A stretch of DNA of 64,000 nt from Bin5 sp965221345 (GTDB taxonomy: Bacteria; Chloroflexota; Anaerolineae; Caldilineales; Caldilineaceae), in assembly GCA_965221345.1 (NCBI GenBank), contig CBDCSD010000002.1:3286001-3350000 (forward strand), read 5' to 3'. Shown piece after piece: positions 45,930 through 54,978 of this stretch. Position numbers and translations under genes: made by a program. Numbering within the stretch: the stretch's first letter is position 1; each line of letters starts with the position of its first letter. Under the pieces are notes generated by a model that was given only the letters and a program-made list of their open reading frames with translations, was not told the origin of the DNA and did not search any database.

Positions 45930-46838
45930 ATGGGCAAGACCTTCCCAACGGTCTCCTTGTGTGGGAAGCCTGTGCCAGAGCCAATCGTTGCAGTAGAAGA
46001 GCTGACCTTCTTCTATTCCGGTTCCAAAGAGCCCGCCCTACTTGACATTAATCTGTCGATTCAACGCGGAGAAATTGCGCTGCTCATCGGTGCAACGGGG
46101 GCAGGCAAAAGCACACTTTACATGTGTTTGAATGGTTTGATTCCCCATCTTGTGCCAGGGCGTGTAGGCGGTCGAGTACTCATTGATGGTTCTGATACGA
46201 AAGATCATACGATTCCTGAGTTGGCGCAAAGAGTCGGATTCGTCTTTCAGAGCCCCGACGTGCAGTTATTCTCCCACACAGTAAGGGAAGAACTCGCCTT
46301 CGGGCCAGAAAATCTAGGCCTGCCAGTATCAGAAATCCTCCGTCGCATACAACTTGCCGCAACAGCTATTGGCATTGAAGACCTTATGGAGCGGGAGCCT
46401 GCCTATCTCTCTGGGGGCCAACAACAATCCGTTGCCATCGGCGCAATTTGGGCGATGCTCCCCGATATCTTAATTCTAGATGAGCCAACCTCGAATCTTG
46501 ATCCGCAGGGCAGTCAGCGCGTTTTGAATCTTATCCAGGCTTTGAATCAAGAGCATGGCAAAACAGTGTTGATCGCGGAACACAAAATTGATGAGGTGGC
46601 CCGGTTTGCCGACTCCATCTTTGTGATGCATGAAGGCCGGATTGCTTTGCAAGGTAAACCGCGTCGAATCTTCTCTCAAACTGAGAAACTCCATCAGTTG
46701 GGTTTGGTGGCGCCAACCGTGACAGAAGTAGTTCAGGAATTAAGTAAGCATGGCTATACTTTCGACCGCTGGCCATTGACGGTCGAGGAAGGAATTCTGG
46801 CAATTGCCGGACTCCTCGAATCCCAGGGGGCAAATTGA
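45930..46838 (+). CDS. ecfA1: ECF transporter ATPase A1
   Basis: A 302-residue energy-coupling-factor ATPase. Walker A GATGAGKST (Lys60), Q-loop FVFQSPDVQLFSHTV, signature LSGGQQQSVAIG and Walker B ILILDEPTS are intact. The Q-loop with VQLF is characteristic of EcfA proteins. The frame starts with about 18 poorly conserved residues, and AAGGGAAGG lies upstream of ATG 45930. Its end overlaps ecfA2. It powers uptake by the S component(s) together with ecfA2 and ecfT. Confidence 0.93.
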   Translation: MGKTFPTVSLCGKPVPEPIVAVEELTFFYSGSKEPALLDINLSIQRGEIALLIGATGAGKSTLYMCLNGLIPHLVPGRVGGRVLIDGSDTKDHTIPELAQRVGFVFQSPDVQLFSHTVREELAFGPENLGLPVSEILRRIQLAATAIGIEDLMEREPAYLSGGQQQSVAIGAIWAMLPDILILDEPTSNLDPQGSQRVLNLIQALNQEHGKTVLIAEHKIDEVARFADSIFVMHEGRIALQGKPRRIFSQTEKLHQLGLVAPTVTEVVQELSKHGYTFDRWPLTVEEGILAIAGLLESQGAN

Positions 46839-47668
46839 CCGCCGCAACGATAATCGCAACGCGCGATCTGAGTTATGCATATCCTGGTGGAATTGCTGCG
46901 CTGAACAGGGTGAATTTAGACATCGAACAAGGAGAGTTCGTTGCAGTCGTCGGATCAAACGGCTCAGGCAAAACAACCCTCGTTAAGCATTTCAATGGGT
47001 TGCTCAAGCCCAAACAAGGTAATGTTCTCGTCAACGGGTTGAACACACGCGCCACCAGCGTGTCCGCATTGTCTCGCATCGTCGGTTTCGTCTTTCAGAA
47101 TCCCGATCATCAGATCTTCGCCTATTCAGTATGGGAAGAAGCCGCTTTTGGCCTTAAGCTGCGCAATTCAGATGCAGAGGCGGTTGAACAGCAGACGAGC
47201 GAAGCGCTAAAGGCAGTTTCTTTGTATGCACTTCGTGATCGGCACCCAAGAGCGTTGAGTCGAGGCCAGCGCCAGCGGCTGGCCACCGCTTCGATTCTTG
47301 CTTTGAATACGCCTGTCCTGGTGCTTGATGAACCCACCACTGGACAGGATTTTGTCTCCAGGCGTCAAATAATGGAGTTGGCTGTTGATTTACATGCCAA
47401 AGGACGCACAATTCTTATGATTACCCATGATATGGCCCTGGTTGCCGAATACGCAACCAGGGTCATTGTCATGCAGGATGGGGAAGCCATCTGTGATGCC
47501 AGTCCGAAGGAGGTTTTTCAACGTGAGGAGATTCTGAAAGCCACAGGGCTCGATCTCCCCCCGGTGGCGAAAATTGCGCGCGGGTTGCAGGCCTACGGTA
47601 TCTCTGGCACCCCATTAACGCAGGCAGAGCTTGTTGAGACTCTGCTGACAGCCATTGCACGCCAATAG
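46835..47668 (+). CDS. ecfA2: ECF transporter ATPase A2
   Basis: A 277-residue partner ATPase. Walker A is GSNGSGKTT (Lys46), the Q-loop reads FVFQNPDHQIFAYSV, and Walker B is VLVLDEPTTGQD. The signature reads LSRGQRQRLAT instead of LSGGQ, as seen in some EcfA2 proteins. The TTG start at 46835 overlaps the ecfA1 stop, so the two are coupled. It is followed 33 bp later by ecfT. Confidence 0.92.
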   Translation: MTAATIIATRDLSYAYPGGIAALNRVNLDIEQGEFVAVVGSNGSGKTTLVKHFNGLLKPKQGNVLVNGLNTRATSVSALSRIVGFVFQNPDHQIFAYSVWEEAAFGLKLRNSDAEAVEQQTSEALKAVSLYALRDRHPRALSRGQRQRLATASILALNTPVLVLDEPTTGQDFVSRRQIMELAVDLHAKGRTILMITHDMALVAEYATRVIVMQDGEAICDASPKEVFQREEILKATGLDLPPVAKIARGLQAYGISGTPLTQAELVETLLTAIARQ

Positions 47669-47701
47669 CAGAAATTCATAGGGTCTGAGTCGGAAAACAC
47701 T

Positions 47702-48586
47702 ATGCCGACAATTGACATTCAATATTTCAAGAAAGATACCTTGGTGCATCGCTTGCACCCTTTGACCAAGATAATCTTTGAGCTATCTGTTTTGGTGATC
47801 GCCGCGGCGTTCAATGAACCACTGTTCTTGGCAATGGTCATTCTTGGGATCCTTGGGGTAGCTGCACTAGCCAATATCCCTCCACGGAAATTCCGCTATA
47901 TGTGGGTGCTTAGTTACATCGTGCTTTTCATGGTCATCACCCAGGGCGTCTGGTTCACCAGTTTTGGTGATTTCGGGGATATTTCCGTGGATTTCGAGTG
48001 GCGCACGCTCTTTCACCTGTGGCCTGCTTGGGCGCCAGGTGGTCCCCGCATCCCTGTCATCTACGAAGGAGCCAATTATGGCTTCTCGTTGGGACTGCGG
48101 GTAGTCGCCATTGCCCTGGCTTTCCCAATTCTCATACTAACGACCCACCCTAGTGATCTGACCAGGTTTCTTTCCCAGATCCGCATCGCTTCATGGAAAA
48201 TTCCATATAACGCTATCTTCGTGTTTACGACAGCCTTTCGTTACATTCCCACTGTTAGCCGCCAATTCGATCAGACCTTGGATGCACAACGATCGCGCGG
48301 AGTCTCCTTTGGAGGCTATAATCCCTTTCGACAAATCAGAGTGTTGGCCACGCTCTTTGTGCCAGTGTTGACCAGCTCCTTGTTGAGTGCGCATGATTTG
48401 ACTCTTGCTTTAGAGACGAGGGCATTCGGTGCCCCCACCGAACGGACCTTCATACATGAAATCCATTGGCGAAGGGCAGATTGGGTAGTGAGCGCATTGT
48501 TGATTATCATTGCTGTTGCCTGCCTGATTCTTGCCAACAAGCTTGGCATTGGTGTGTTGCCGTATACCCCGCAACGAAATTTCTAA
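47702..48586 (+). CDS. ecfT: ECF transporter transmembrane component T
   Basis: A 294-residue membrane scaffold linking the two ATPases to the S component. The two coupling-helix motifs of EcfT are visible as DAQRSRGVS and ALETRAFGAP. The N-terminal block LVHRLHPLTKIIFELSVLV is typical. The A-A-T order is standard. Because the S gene is separated by a terminator, the module may also serve S components encoded elsewhere in the genome. Confidence 0.93.
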   Translation: MPTIDIQYFKKDTLVHRLHPLTKIIFELSVLVIAAAFNEPLFLAMVILGILGVAALANIPPRKFRYMWVLSYIVLFMVITQGVWFTSFGDFGDISVDFEWRTLFHLWPAWAPGGPRIPVIYEGANYGFSLGLRVVAIALAFPILILTTHPSDLTRFLSQIRIASWKIPYNAIFVFTTAFRYIPTVSRQFDQTLDAQRSRGVSFGGYNPFRQIRVLATLFVPVLTSSLLSAHDLTLALETRAFGAPTERTFIHEIHWRRADWVVSALLIIIAVACLILANKLGIGVLPYTPQRNF

Positions 48587-48936
48587 GTTTGGGATATGCT
48601 ATTCTACAAACATAGTCGATACTTTCGAGGCGTAGTACAATACGAGAAAGTTGATCCGCCACACATCAGCTGCTCACTTGCATTTTCCACTTTCATTTTG
48701 TGCCGGAACTGTGAAGCGTCCCCTATTCAAGACAAGGCAAGCCAGAATAATTGAAATGTAGTGCCTTCATCGATGCGACAAGCGTCGCGAAATCGAGGAG
48801 CAGTCGCAACTCTTCATACCAAGCAATCGCTTGAAACGGCTTTCCTGCAATATCATTCTACCAACTGAGAGACACCTGCGTCCTCTTCAAAAGCGAGGCG
48901 AGCGCAGGCAACATGCGCAAGAAAGGAATTAGCGCG
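48587..48936. other. Intergenic region after ecfT
   Basis: A 350-bp stretch without a credible gene. It contains a small GCGAC/GTCGC hairpin near 48776 and a second occurrence of the 14-mer GAGGCGAGCGCAGG (48895-48908). No clear promoter was found. Confidence 0.45.
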
Positions 48937-50079
48937 ATGAGTATGAAATCAAGAGTAGAGGATACCGGAAACGTGGACAGTTACGTCCGCGAGGGCAAGC
49001 GCGAGGCCTTCGAGTTGGGCAATCGCGGCCCAATCCGATTCAACGCTGACGGCACGCTCGACCAGGAGATTTCAGACGCCTACTGGCGCTGCGGTTTCTA
49101 CGTAATGGAGGGCGCCCTCGGCGCCGAAGAACTCAACGACCTTCGCGCCGATATGGAATACGCTTTCGAACGCGCGCCCTACACCAAAGATGCCGCGGTC
49201 GACGCGCAGGGCCGCCCCGCCCTCGGCAGCGAACTGGCGCGACCATCTTTCCGCTTTGCAAAGCCGTTGAGCGATCCCTATGGCGGTACCGACATATCCA
49301 GCGGTCGTCACCCGGCAAAGATGTCCGAGCCAGCCCCCCCTGCCGACGCCCCCGACTATGTCATTTCCAGTATCGGCAGCCCACTTCAAATTATGGACTC
49401 CTGCCTGCGGCTCTACGGTCACCCGCAACTGCTGGCGATTGCCGAAAACATCAATGGCCCGGACTTCACGCCGTTCACCGAGTCGATTATCGTAAAACAT
49501 GCCGGATTGGGGCCGTCTGTTGCCTGGCATCACGATGGAACAACGCACTGGGACAGCCCGGACTGGGACGAAGGCTCGCACGGATTCAACTTTATGGCGC
49601 AGCTCTATGGCAGCACAGCTGAAAACGGGGTTTGGGTGCTCCCAGGCTCCCACAAGCAGGGAAAGATGGACATTAAAGCGATGGTAGAAGAGAACGGCTC
49701 GGATCGGCTGCCCGGGGCAGTGCCGATGATTTGCGAACCGGGCGACGTGGTAATGTCCAATCGCCAGGCACTGCACGCCTCGTTCGCCAACACCACGCCA
49801 CAAAAGCGGTTCACTATCAACTTCGGTTTTCACCGCCACCGCTCCGTTCTCAATGTCTGCAAAACAAACGGCGAGCAAGACGTCGTCTACGATGCTGAAC
49901 GAATCCACGAACGTTGTCGCCTGATCGCCCTTGCGATCGATGCCCGCCAACAGCGCTTCCCCCATGAACCACGCTACGTCTACCAGCCTCTGGCCGGGCA
50001 GGAGGACACCAACCGATGGAGCGAAGCGACGCGCGCAAGCATCCTCCGGAATTACAACTTGAGAGACCTTAGCCTCTGA
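48937..50079 (+). CDS. Phytanoyl-CoA dioxygenase (PhyH) family oxygenase
   Basis: A 380-residue Fe(II)/2-oxoglutarate-dependent oxygenase, longer than usual because of inserts around residues 80-150. The iron ligands are His198 and Asp200 (AWHHDGTTHW) and His280 (ALHASFANT); Arg291 is the likely 2-oxoglutarate anchor. I chose ATG 48937, which has AAAGGA eleven bases upstream; the frame opens at 48913. It leads a run of DppB, DppC, amidohydrolase, Rieske and SIS genes, so its substrate is probably imported and then broken down further. Confidence 0.88.
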   Translation: MSMKSRVEDTGNVDSYVREGKREAFELGNRGPIRFNADGTLDQEISDAYWRCGFYVMEGALGAEELNDLRADMEYAFERAPYTKDAAVDAQGRPALGSELARPSFRFAKPLSDPYGGTDISSGRHPAKMSEPAPPADAPDYVISSIGSPLQIMDSCLRLYGHPQLLAIAENINGPDFTPFTESIIVKHAGLGPSVAWHHDGTTHWDSPDWDEGSHGFNFMAQLYGSTAENGVWVLPGSHKQGKMDIKAMVEENGSDRLPGAVPMICEPGDVVMSNRQALHASFANTTPQKRFTINFGFHRHRSVLNVCKTNGEQDVVYDAERIHERCRLIALAIDARQQRFPHEPRYVYQPLAGQEDTNRWSEATRASILRNYNLRDLSL

Positions 50080-50183
50080 AAAAGTATTTTTTGCCTTTCG
50101 CGGTCTCTTAGCCGACATGTACCGGTTGCTTGGGTGCTGGCATGAGTGCGAACTGCTCTTAATGAAACTGGCGCCGCCCCTGC

Positions 50184-51110
50184 ATGATCGGTTACGTCGT
50201 TCGCCGTCTCTTACAGTTCGTCCCCATCCTCATCGGGCTGGTCACAGTTCTGTTCGCACTGCTGAACATCCTGCCCGGTGACCCTGCCCGTCTGATGGCC
50301 GGCCCCTTCGCCAACCCCGACGTAGTCGAGACCATCCGCGAACAGATGGGATTCGACCGCCCCATCCTGGTTCAGTACTTGGACAATCTGTGGAACTTGG
50401 CACGCGGGCAGTTCGGCCGCTCCTACCAGTCGCGCCGACCCATCCTCGCGGATCTGATCGAGGTCTTCCCCAAAACCGTGCAGTTGGCCTTTGCCGCTGA
50501 AGTGACGAGCGCCCTCTTCGGTATATGGTTGGGCGTCATTGCCGCCACGCGGCGAAACGGCTGGGCCGACCGGCTGATCATGACAGTGGCGGCGCTGAAT
50601 CTCTCCTTCCCGCTCTTCTGGCTGGCGCTCATGTTGCAGATCGTCTTCGCGGTTTTCCTGCGCCTGCTGCCGCCGTCGGGATATGGCGCCGGTTTCGACC
50701 GCTTTGTCATTTTACCGGCATTCACCCTTGCCTTGCCGTCACTGGGACTGTTGGCCCGCATCACTCGCGCCGCGCTGCTCGAAGTCATGAGTGAGGACTA
50801 CATCCGCACAGCTCGCGCCAAGGGCCTCAAACGCGCACTTGTCACGCGCCGTCATATCCTACCAAACGCCCTCATCCCAATCGTGACGACCATTGGCACC
50901 GACTTTGTGCGCCTGCTTGGCGGAATCCCCATTATCGAAGTGATTTTCGCCTGGCCGGGTATCGGCAAATACGCCTATGACGCCCTCGTCTTTCGCGATC
51001 TGCCCGCCTTGCAGGCGTCGGTCATTGTCCTGGCCGTCTCCGTATCCTTGATAAACCTGGTAGTGGATCTCCTGTATGCGTTCATCAATCCGCGAATTCG
51101 CTACGTTTGA
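50184..51110 (+). CDS. ABC transporter permease, DppB family
   Basis: A 308-residue permease with the family start MIGYVVRRLLQFVPILIGL and the EAA loop RTARAKGLKRALVTRRHILPNA. The C-terminus DLLYAFINPRIRYV is typical. It overlaps the following DppC gene by 35 bp. Neither a binding protein nor ATPases are in this operon. Confidence 0.93.
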   Translation: MIGYVVRRLLQFVPILIGLVTVLFALLNILPGDPARLMAGPFANPDVVETIREQMGFDRPILVQYLDNLWNLARGQFGRSYQSRRPILADLIEVFPKTVQLAFAAEVTSALFGIWLGVIAATRRNGWADRLIMTVAALNLSFPLFWLALMLQIVFAVFLRLLPPSGYGAGFDRFVILPAFTLALPSLGLLARITRAALLEVMSEDYIRTARAKGLKRALVTRRHILPNALIPIVTTIGTDFVRLLGGIPIIEVIFAWPGIGKYAYDALVFRDLPALQASVIVLAVSVSLINLVVDLLYAFINPRIRYV

Positions 51111-51978
51111 CTGGCGCCGCTTCCGCCAGGCCCGTCTGCCGCTGGTCGGCGTCGGCGTCATCCTCTTCTTCATCCTCCTGGCGGCCTTCGCGCCCTACAT
51201 CGTCAGCGATCCGACGCAGATCGAAATGCGCCGCGAACAGGACGGCCAGACAATTACGCCGCCCTACCCTCCGAGCCAGCGCAACCTGTTCGGCACCGAT
51301 CAGCTGGGGAGGGACATTTTCGCCCGTGTGGTCTTCGGCCTGCGCACCTCGCTCATTGTCGGCATCCTGGTGCGCGGCCTGTCGATGGTGGCCGGCACCC
51401 TGCTGGGGCTAATCTCAGGATACTTTCCCCGCATCGTAGATGACGTAATCATGCGCATTACGGATATCATGCTCGCCTTCCCCGTTATTTTGTTGGCGAT
51501 GACCGTGACCGCGGTCCTCGGCCCCGGTCTCGTCACCGTCTGCTTGGCTCTGGCGCTCGTGGCATGGCCCGATGTCGCCCGCCTGGTGAGGGGCCAGGTC
51601 CTTGCTGTCAGGGTACAGACATATGTAGAGGCGGCGCGCTGCTTGGGCGCCGGAAACTGGCGCATCCTGCTTCGGCACGTGTTGCCCAACTGCATGGGGC
51701 CGATTATCGTCGCCTTTTCGATGGGGATTCCCGGCGCGATCATGTATGAGGCCGGTTTGAGTTTTTTCGGCTTCGGCATTCAACCGCCGACACCCAGCCT
51801 GGGCTCGATCATCAGTGACGGCCGCGGCTACATCACCGTAGCCCCATGGTACCCCGGCTTCCCCGGCCTCGTGTTGACCTTGCTCGTCCTAAGCGTCAAC
51901 TTGGTCGGCGATGGCCTGATCGACGTCATGAACCCGCGCGCGGCAAGGGGGCTCCACAAAGGCCGGTCTGCTGACTGA
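51076..51978 (+). CDS. ABC transporter permease, DppC family
   Basis: A 300-residue permease. Features include LFGTDQLGRDIFARVVFGLR, the EAA loop EAARCLGAGNWRILLRHVLP and the C-terminal VGDGLIDVMNPRAARG. The start is inside the end of dppB (35-bp overlap), so translation is coupled. Its downstream gene is an amidohydrolase, 116 bp away. Confidence 0.93.
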   Translation: MRSSIREFATFDWRRFRQARLPLVGVGVILFFILLAAFAPYIVSDPTQIEMRREQDGQTITPPYPPSQRNLFGTDQLGRDIFARVVFGLRTSLIVGILVRGLSMVAGTLLGLISGYFPRIVDDVIMRITDIMLAFPVILLAMTVTAVLGPGLVTVCLALALVAWPDVARLVRGQVLAVRVQTYVEAARCLGAGNWRILLRHVLPNCMGPIIVAFSMGIPGAIMYEAGLSFFGFGIQPPTPSLGSIISDGRGYITVAPWYPGFPGLVLTLLVLSVNLVGDGLIDVMNPRAARGLHKGRSAD

Positions 51979-52094
51979 TTTGGATGCGCCCGCTCTCGTC
52001 TGCTAAACTCGAAGGACGACTTACCCGCTTTCCCGGCATCGCCTCTGTCAGCGCAGCCCTCTTCTCCTACTGGAGTTCGACAGGAGTTCCTCCG

Positions 52095-53270
52095 ATGGCA
52101 ACCGATGAGCACTTCGTCTCAGTGCAGAAGGTCGAACCCTCCTTCAACCCCGTCCAGGATGAAGACCTCGACCTGTTCGGCGAAGAACTGGCGGATTACA
52201 CCATCGTCGATGTTGACGTGCATGTGGATGACACCCTCATGTTCATGCTCGACTACATGGAGGGGCATTTCAGGAAACGGCTGGAGACCGTTCTGCAAGT
52301 TGACTTCAAGGGCGAGCCGGGCAACTCTTTGCGCAACATGATCGCGCACATAGCCTGGCTCGGCTCCTCCTACGACAAGCCGCCGCGCGCCAAACTGGCG
52401 ACCAAACAAGAGTTGCTGAAGCGATTGGGCAAAGGCATAATCGACTACTGTATTCTCTTCCCCAGCGAACTGTTGCCAATCGGTTACCTGCCCGAACCAA
52501 AGTGGGCGGCAGCCCTTGCCACAGCCTACAATCAGTATATGGTCGACGCCTATCAGAATCTGGACGGCGTCAAGATCGCCATCGTCGTCGCGCCGCAACA
52601 CCCGCAACACGCCGCCGAGGAGATCGACCGCCACGCCGTTCATCCCGATGTCGTGAGCGTGTGCATCCCCGACGTCGGAGTAAATCCACCAATAGGGGAT
52701 CAGTTCTACTGGCCCATCTTCGAAGCCGCTGCCAGGCACAATCTCCCAATCTGCTTTCACGGCATCGAGGCCCTGATCCATGACAACTATCCGCTGCGCG
52801 TGGCACACTTCCCGACGCTGATGCAGGTCAACAGCATGGGCTTCCCGTTCACTTCAATGTTGCAGATCATGTCGGTCGTGTGCGCAGGTATTCCGGTCCG
52901 CTTCCCCAACCTGAAATTCGCCGTTCTCGAGGCCGGCCTCACCTGGATGCCCTTCATCATGTATCGGCTCGATGCCGCCTATCTGCGTTACCGCACCGAG
53001 ATGCCGGCGTTGGAGAAAAAGCCCAGCGAATACATCCGCGAATGGCACATTGGCACGCACGAACTGGAGACGCTACCGCGGACCGGAGATCTGGCCAAGC
53101 TGGTCGATCTTTACCAGGGCCATGACACGACCATGTGGGCCTCGGATTGGCCGCACCTTGAACGTGACCTGATTGCAGGATTCATGCGCTACGATATGGA
53201 CGAGACGCTTCGCCGCAAGATTCTTGGTGAGAACGCACTCCGATTCTTCGGACTGGCGCCACGAAAATAA
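52095..53270 (+). CDS. Amidohydrolase-related TIM-barrel protein (amidohydrolase 2 family)
   Basis: A 391-residue metal-dependent barrel enzyme of the amidohydrolase-2 type, which includes decarboxylases and hydrolases acting on aromatic or lactone compounds. The first metal motif reads DVDVHVDDT (His43), where the usual second His of HxH is replaced by Asp45. Later ligands are visible in CFHGIEA and WASDWPHLERD. I chose ATG 52095 with CAGGAG eight bases upstream. The last base of its stop is the first base of the Rieske start, so the two are coupled. It probably acts on the product of the PhyH oxygenase or the imported compound. Confidence 0.85.
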   Translation: MATDEHFVSVQKVEPSFNPVQDEDLDLFGEELADYTIVDVDVHVDDTLMFMLDYMEGHFRKRLETVLQVDFKGEPGNSLRNMIAHIAWLGSSYDKPPRAKLATKQELLKRLGKGIIDYCILFPSELLPIGYLPEPKWAAALATAYNQYMVDAYQNLDGVKIAIVVAPQHPQHAAEEIDRHAVHPDVVSVCIPDVGVNPPIGDQFYWPIFEAAARHNLPICFHGIEALIHDNYPLRVAHFPTLMQVNSMGFPFTSMLQIMSVVCAGIPVRFPNLKFAVLEAGLTWMPFIMYRLDAAYLRYRTEMPALEKKPSEYIREWHIGTHELETLPRTGDLAKLVDLYQGHDTTMWASDWPHLERDLIAGFMRYDMDETLRRKILGENALRFFGLAPRK

Positions 53271-53659
53271 TGTCTACTCCCCCACCCGCCCGCAGAAACC
53301 GTTCGCAACGCAAAATCACCGTTGCTGCTGTGGATGACTTTCCCCCTGGCACGCGCATGGAAGTCCAGGTGGGCCGCGCCCTGATCGCGGTCTTTAACGT
53401 CGGCGGCGACTTTTACGCATTGTACGGCCGTTGCCCGCACCACTCCGCGCCGCTGAGCCGGGGCCGGCTGCAGGGCACGGTCATCTGCAATGCGGACACC
53501 GGTTGGGAAACTGAATGGGCCCACGACGGTGAGGTGTTGGTCTGCCCCGGCCACGGCATGGAATACCACATTCGGAGCGGCAAGGCCTTTGGCTACGACT
53601 TCAAGCTCCGTACCTACACGGTTGTGGTGGAGGACGGGCAGGTGAAACTGGTCATGTAG
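53270..53659 (+). CDS. Rieske [2Fe-2S] ferredoxin
   Basis: A 129-residue Rieske protein. The cluster ligands are Cys55 and His57 (RCPHHSAPL) and Cys92 and His95 (VCPGHGMEY), spaced as in Rieske ferredoxins of ring-hydroxylating oxygenase systems. There is no membrane segment. No terminal oxygenase or reductase with which it would normally work is encoded here, so its partner is unknown. It is coupled to the amidohydrolase gene by a one-base stop/start overlap and followed by a SIS protein. Confidence 0.92.
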   Translation: MSTPPPARRNRSQRKITVAAVDDFPPGTRMEVQVGRALIAVFNVGGDFYALYGRCPHHSAPLSRGRLQGTVICNADTGWETEWAHDGEVLVCPGHGMEYHIRSGKAFGYDFKLRTYTVVVEDGQVKLVM

Positions 53660-53745
53660 TGGCGGTCCTGGCAGGAAACAGGTCGGGAGAGATACCTCCG
53701 CTACCAGGACTTTATCGGTAATTGGCAAAAATGGAGAAAGAAGCG

Positions 53746-54978
53746 ATGATAGCCCGCCCGATCCGCCAGGCTGAATTCGGCGAGCCGATCCCCGTTACAA
53801 TCGACGATATGCTGAACGAAATCAGCAATCAGGGCCCCGCCATCCCCGCGGTCATGGAGTCGGTCCAGCCGCAACTCGAGGCGCTGGATCCTGCTCTCTT
53901 TACGACGGCATCCCACATCTACATAACCGGTTGCGGTGACTCATACTTCGCCGGTCTGGCCGCACGCTATGCCTTTGCCCGCTATGCCGGCGTGCCCACC
54001 GAAGCGCTGGAGGCCCTGGAGTTCGGACGCTATGCCGCCGAGTTCCTCCCGCCAGAATCTCTTGTCTTCGGCATCTCCAATTCCGGTAAAGCCACTCGTT
54101 CTGTCGAAGCGCTCGTGAACGCCCGACTGGGCGGTGCACACACTGTCGCGATTACCGGCAATCCAGGCGGCTGGCTGGCCCAGGAAGCCGACACCATCCT
54201 CGATCAGAGCGTCCGGCTCGCCGGGGAGTTGATCGGCATGCCCAGCAATTTGACTACCGGCGCGGATGACGGAAAGCCTCGCCGCGGCTCGTTTGGCCTG
54301 GTCAACTACCTGGCCAGCCTGACGACACTCTTTCTGATCGCCTTCCACACTGGCGTGGTACGCGGCCGCCTCTCGGAGGAGGAAGCAGAAACGTTACGCG
54401 CTGAGTTACGCTCCACGGCCGAACTGATCTCCGAGACCGTCGCCCTTTGCACACCCGCGGCCAAAGCCTATGCCGAGCAGGTAAAAGAAATCGACAGCTA
54501 CACAATTCTCGGCTCCGGCCCTAGCCTGGCCACCAGCCTGTTCTACGCCGCCAAGACCTATGAACTCCCCCGCGTCTACGGCGTCGCCCAGGAGTTGGAA
54601 GAGTGGGCGCACGAGCAGTTTTTCCTCACAGGGCCAGGGACGCAGGTACTCTTCATCGCACCCCAAGGCCGCAGCGTCTCCCGGATCCGGGAACTGCTGC
54701 ACACCACACAGACCATGGGGGCGTGCGGTGTTGTCATTACCGACGAAAGCAACCCGCAGTTGGCCGAGGCCGCCGACGTGACGCTGCCGGTCGCCGGCGC
54801 CGTCCCGGAAGCGCTGTCCCCGCTCGTTTACTGCGTTCCCGGCCAGCTCTTCGCCACCTATCTTGCCCGGTCCCGCGGCCGCCTGGCCTTCGAATTCGAC
54901 TCCCCGCTCCAGTACAAAATGAACATGCGCACCATCCAGGAGAGCCAACTGATCGAGTTTCACGCTGCCCGAGGATGA
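53746..54978 (+). CDS. SIS-domain phosphosugar isomerase/deglycase-like protein
   Basis: A 410-residue protein with two sugar isomerase (SIS) domains and no glutaminase domain. The first SIS motif is YITGCGDSYFAGLAA, followed by GISNSGKATRS, a phosphosugar-binding Ser loop. The second domain has TILGSGPSLATS and a conserved EEWAHEQF that matches GlmS/FrlB-like proteins. It might deaminate or deglycate an aminated sugar phosphate. I chose ATG 53746 with GGAG nine bases upstream; the frame opens at 53722. It closes the PhyH-DppBC-amidohydrolase-Rieske operon and is followed by a strong terminator. Confidence 0.85.
   Translation: MIARPIRQAEFGEPIPVTIDDMLNEISNQGPAIPAVMESVQPQLEALDPALFTTASHIYITGCGDSYFAGLAARYAFARYAGVPTEALEALEFGRYAAEFLPPESLVFGISNSGKATRSVEALVNARLGGAHTVAITGNPGGWLAQEADTILDQSVRLAGELIGMPSNLTTGADDGKPRRGSFGLVNYLASLTTLFLIAFHTGVVRGRLSEEEAETLRAELRSTAELISETVALCTPAAKAYAEQVKEIDSYTILGSGPSLATSLFYAAKTYELPRVYGVAQELEEWAHEQFFLTGPGTQVLFIAPQGRSVSRIRELLHTTQTMGACGVVITDESNPQLAEAADVTLPVAGAVPEALSPLVYCVPGQLFATYLARSRGRLAFEFDSPLQYKMNMRTIQESQLIEFHAARG

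Noticed and set aside
49072..50118. 348-codon open frame on the minus strand
   Set aside because: It is antisense to the PhyH oxygenase with intact iron-binding motifs.
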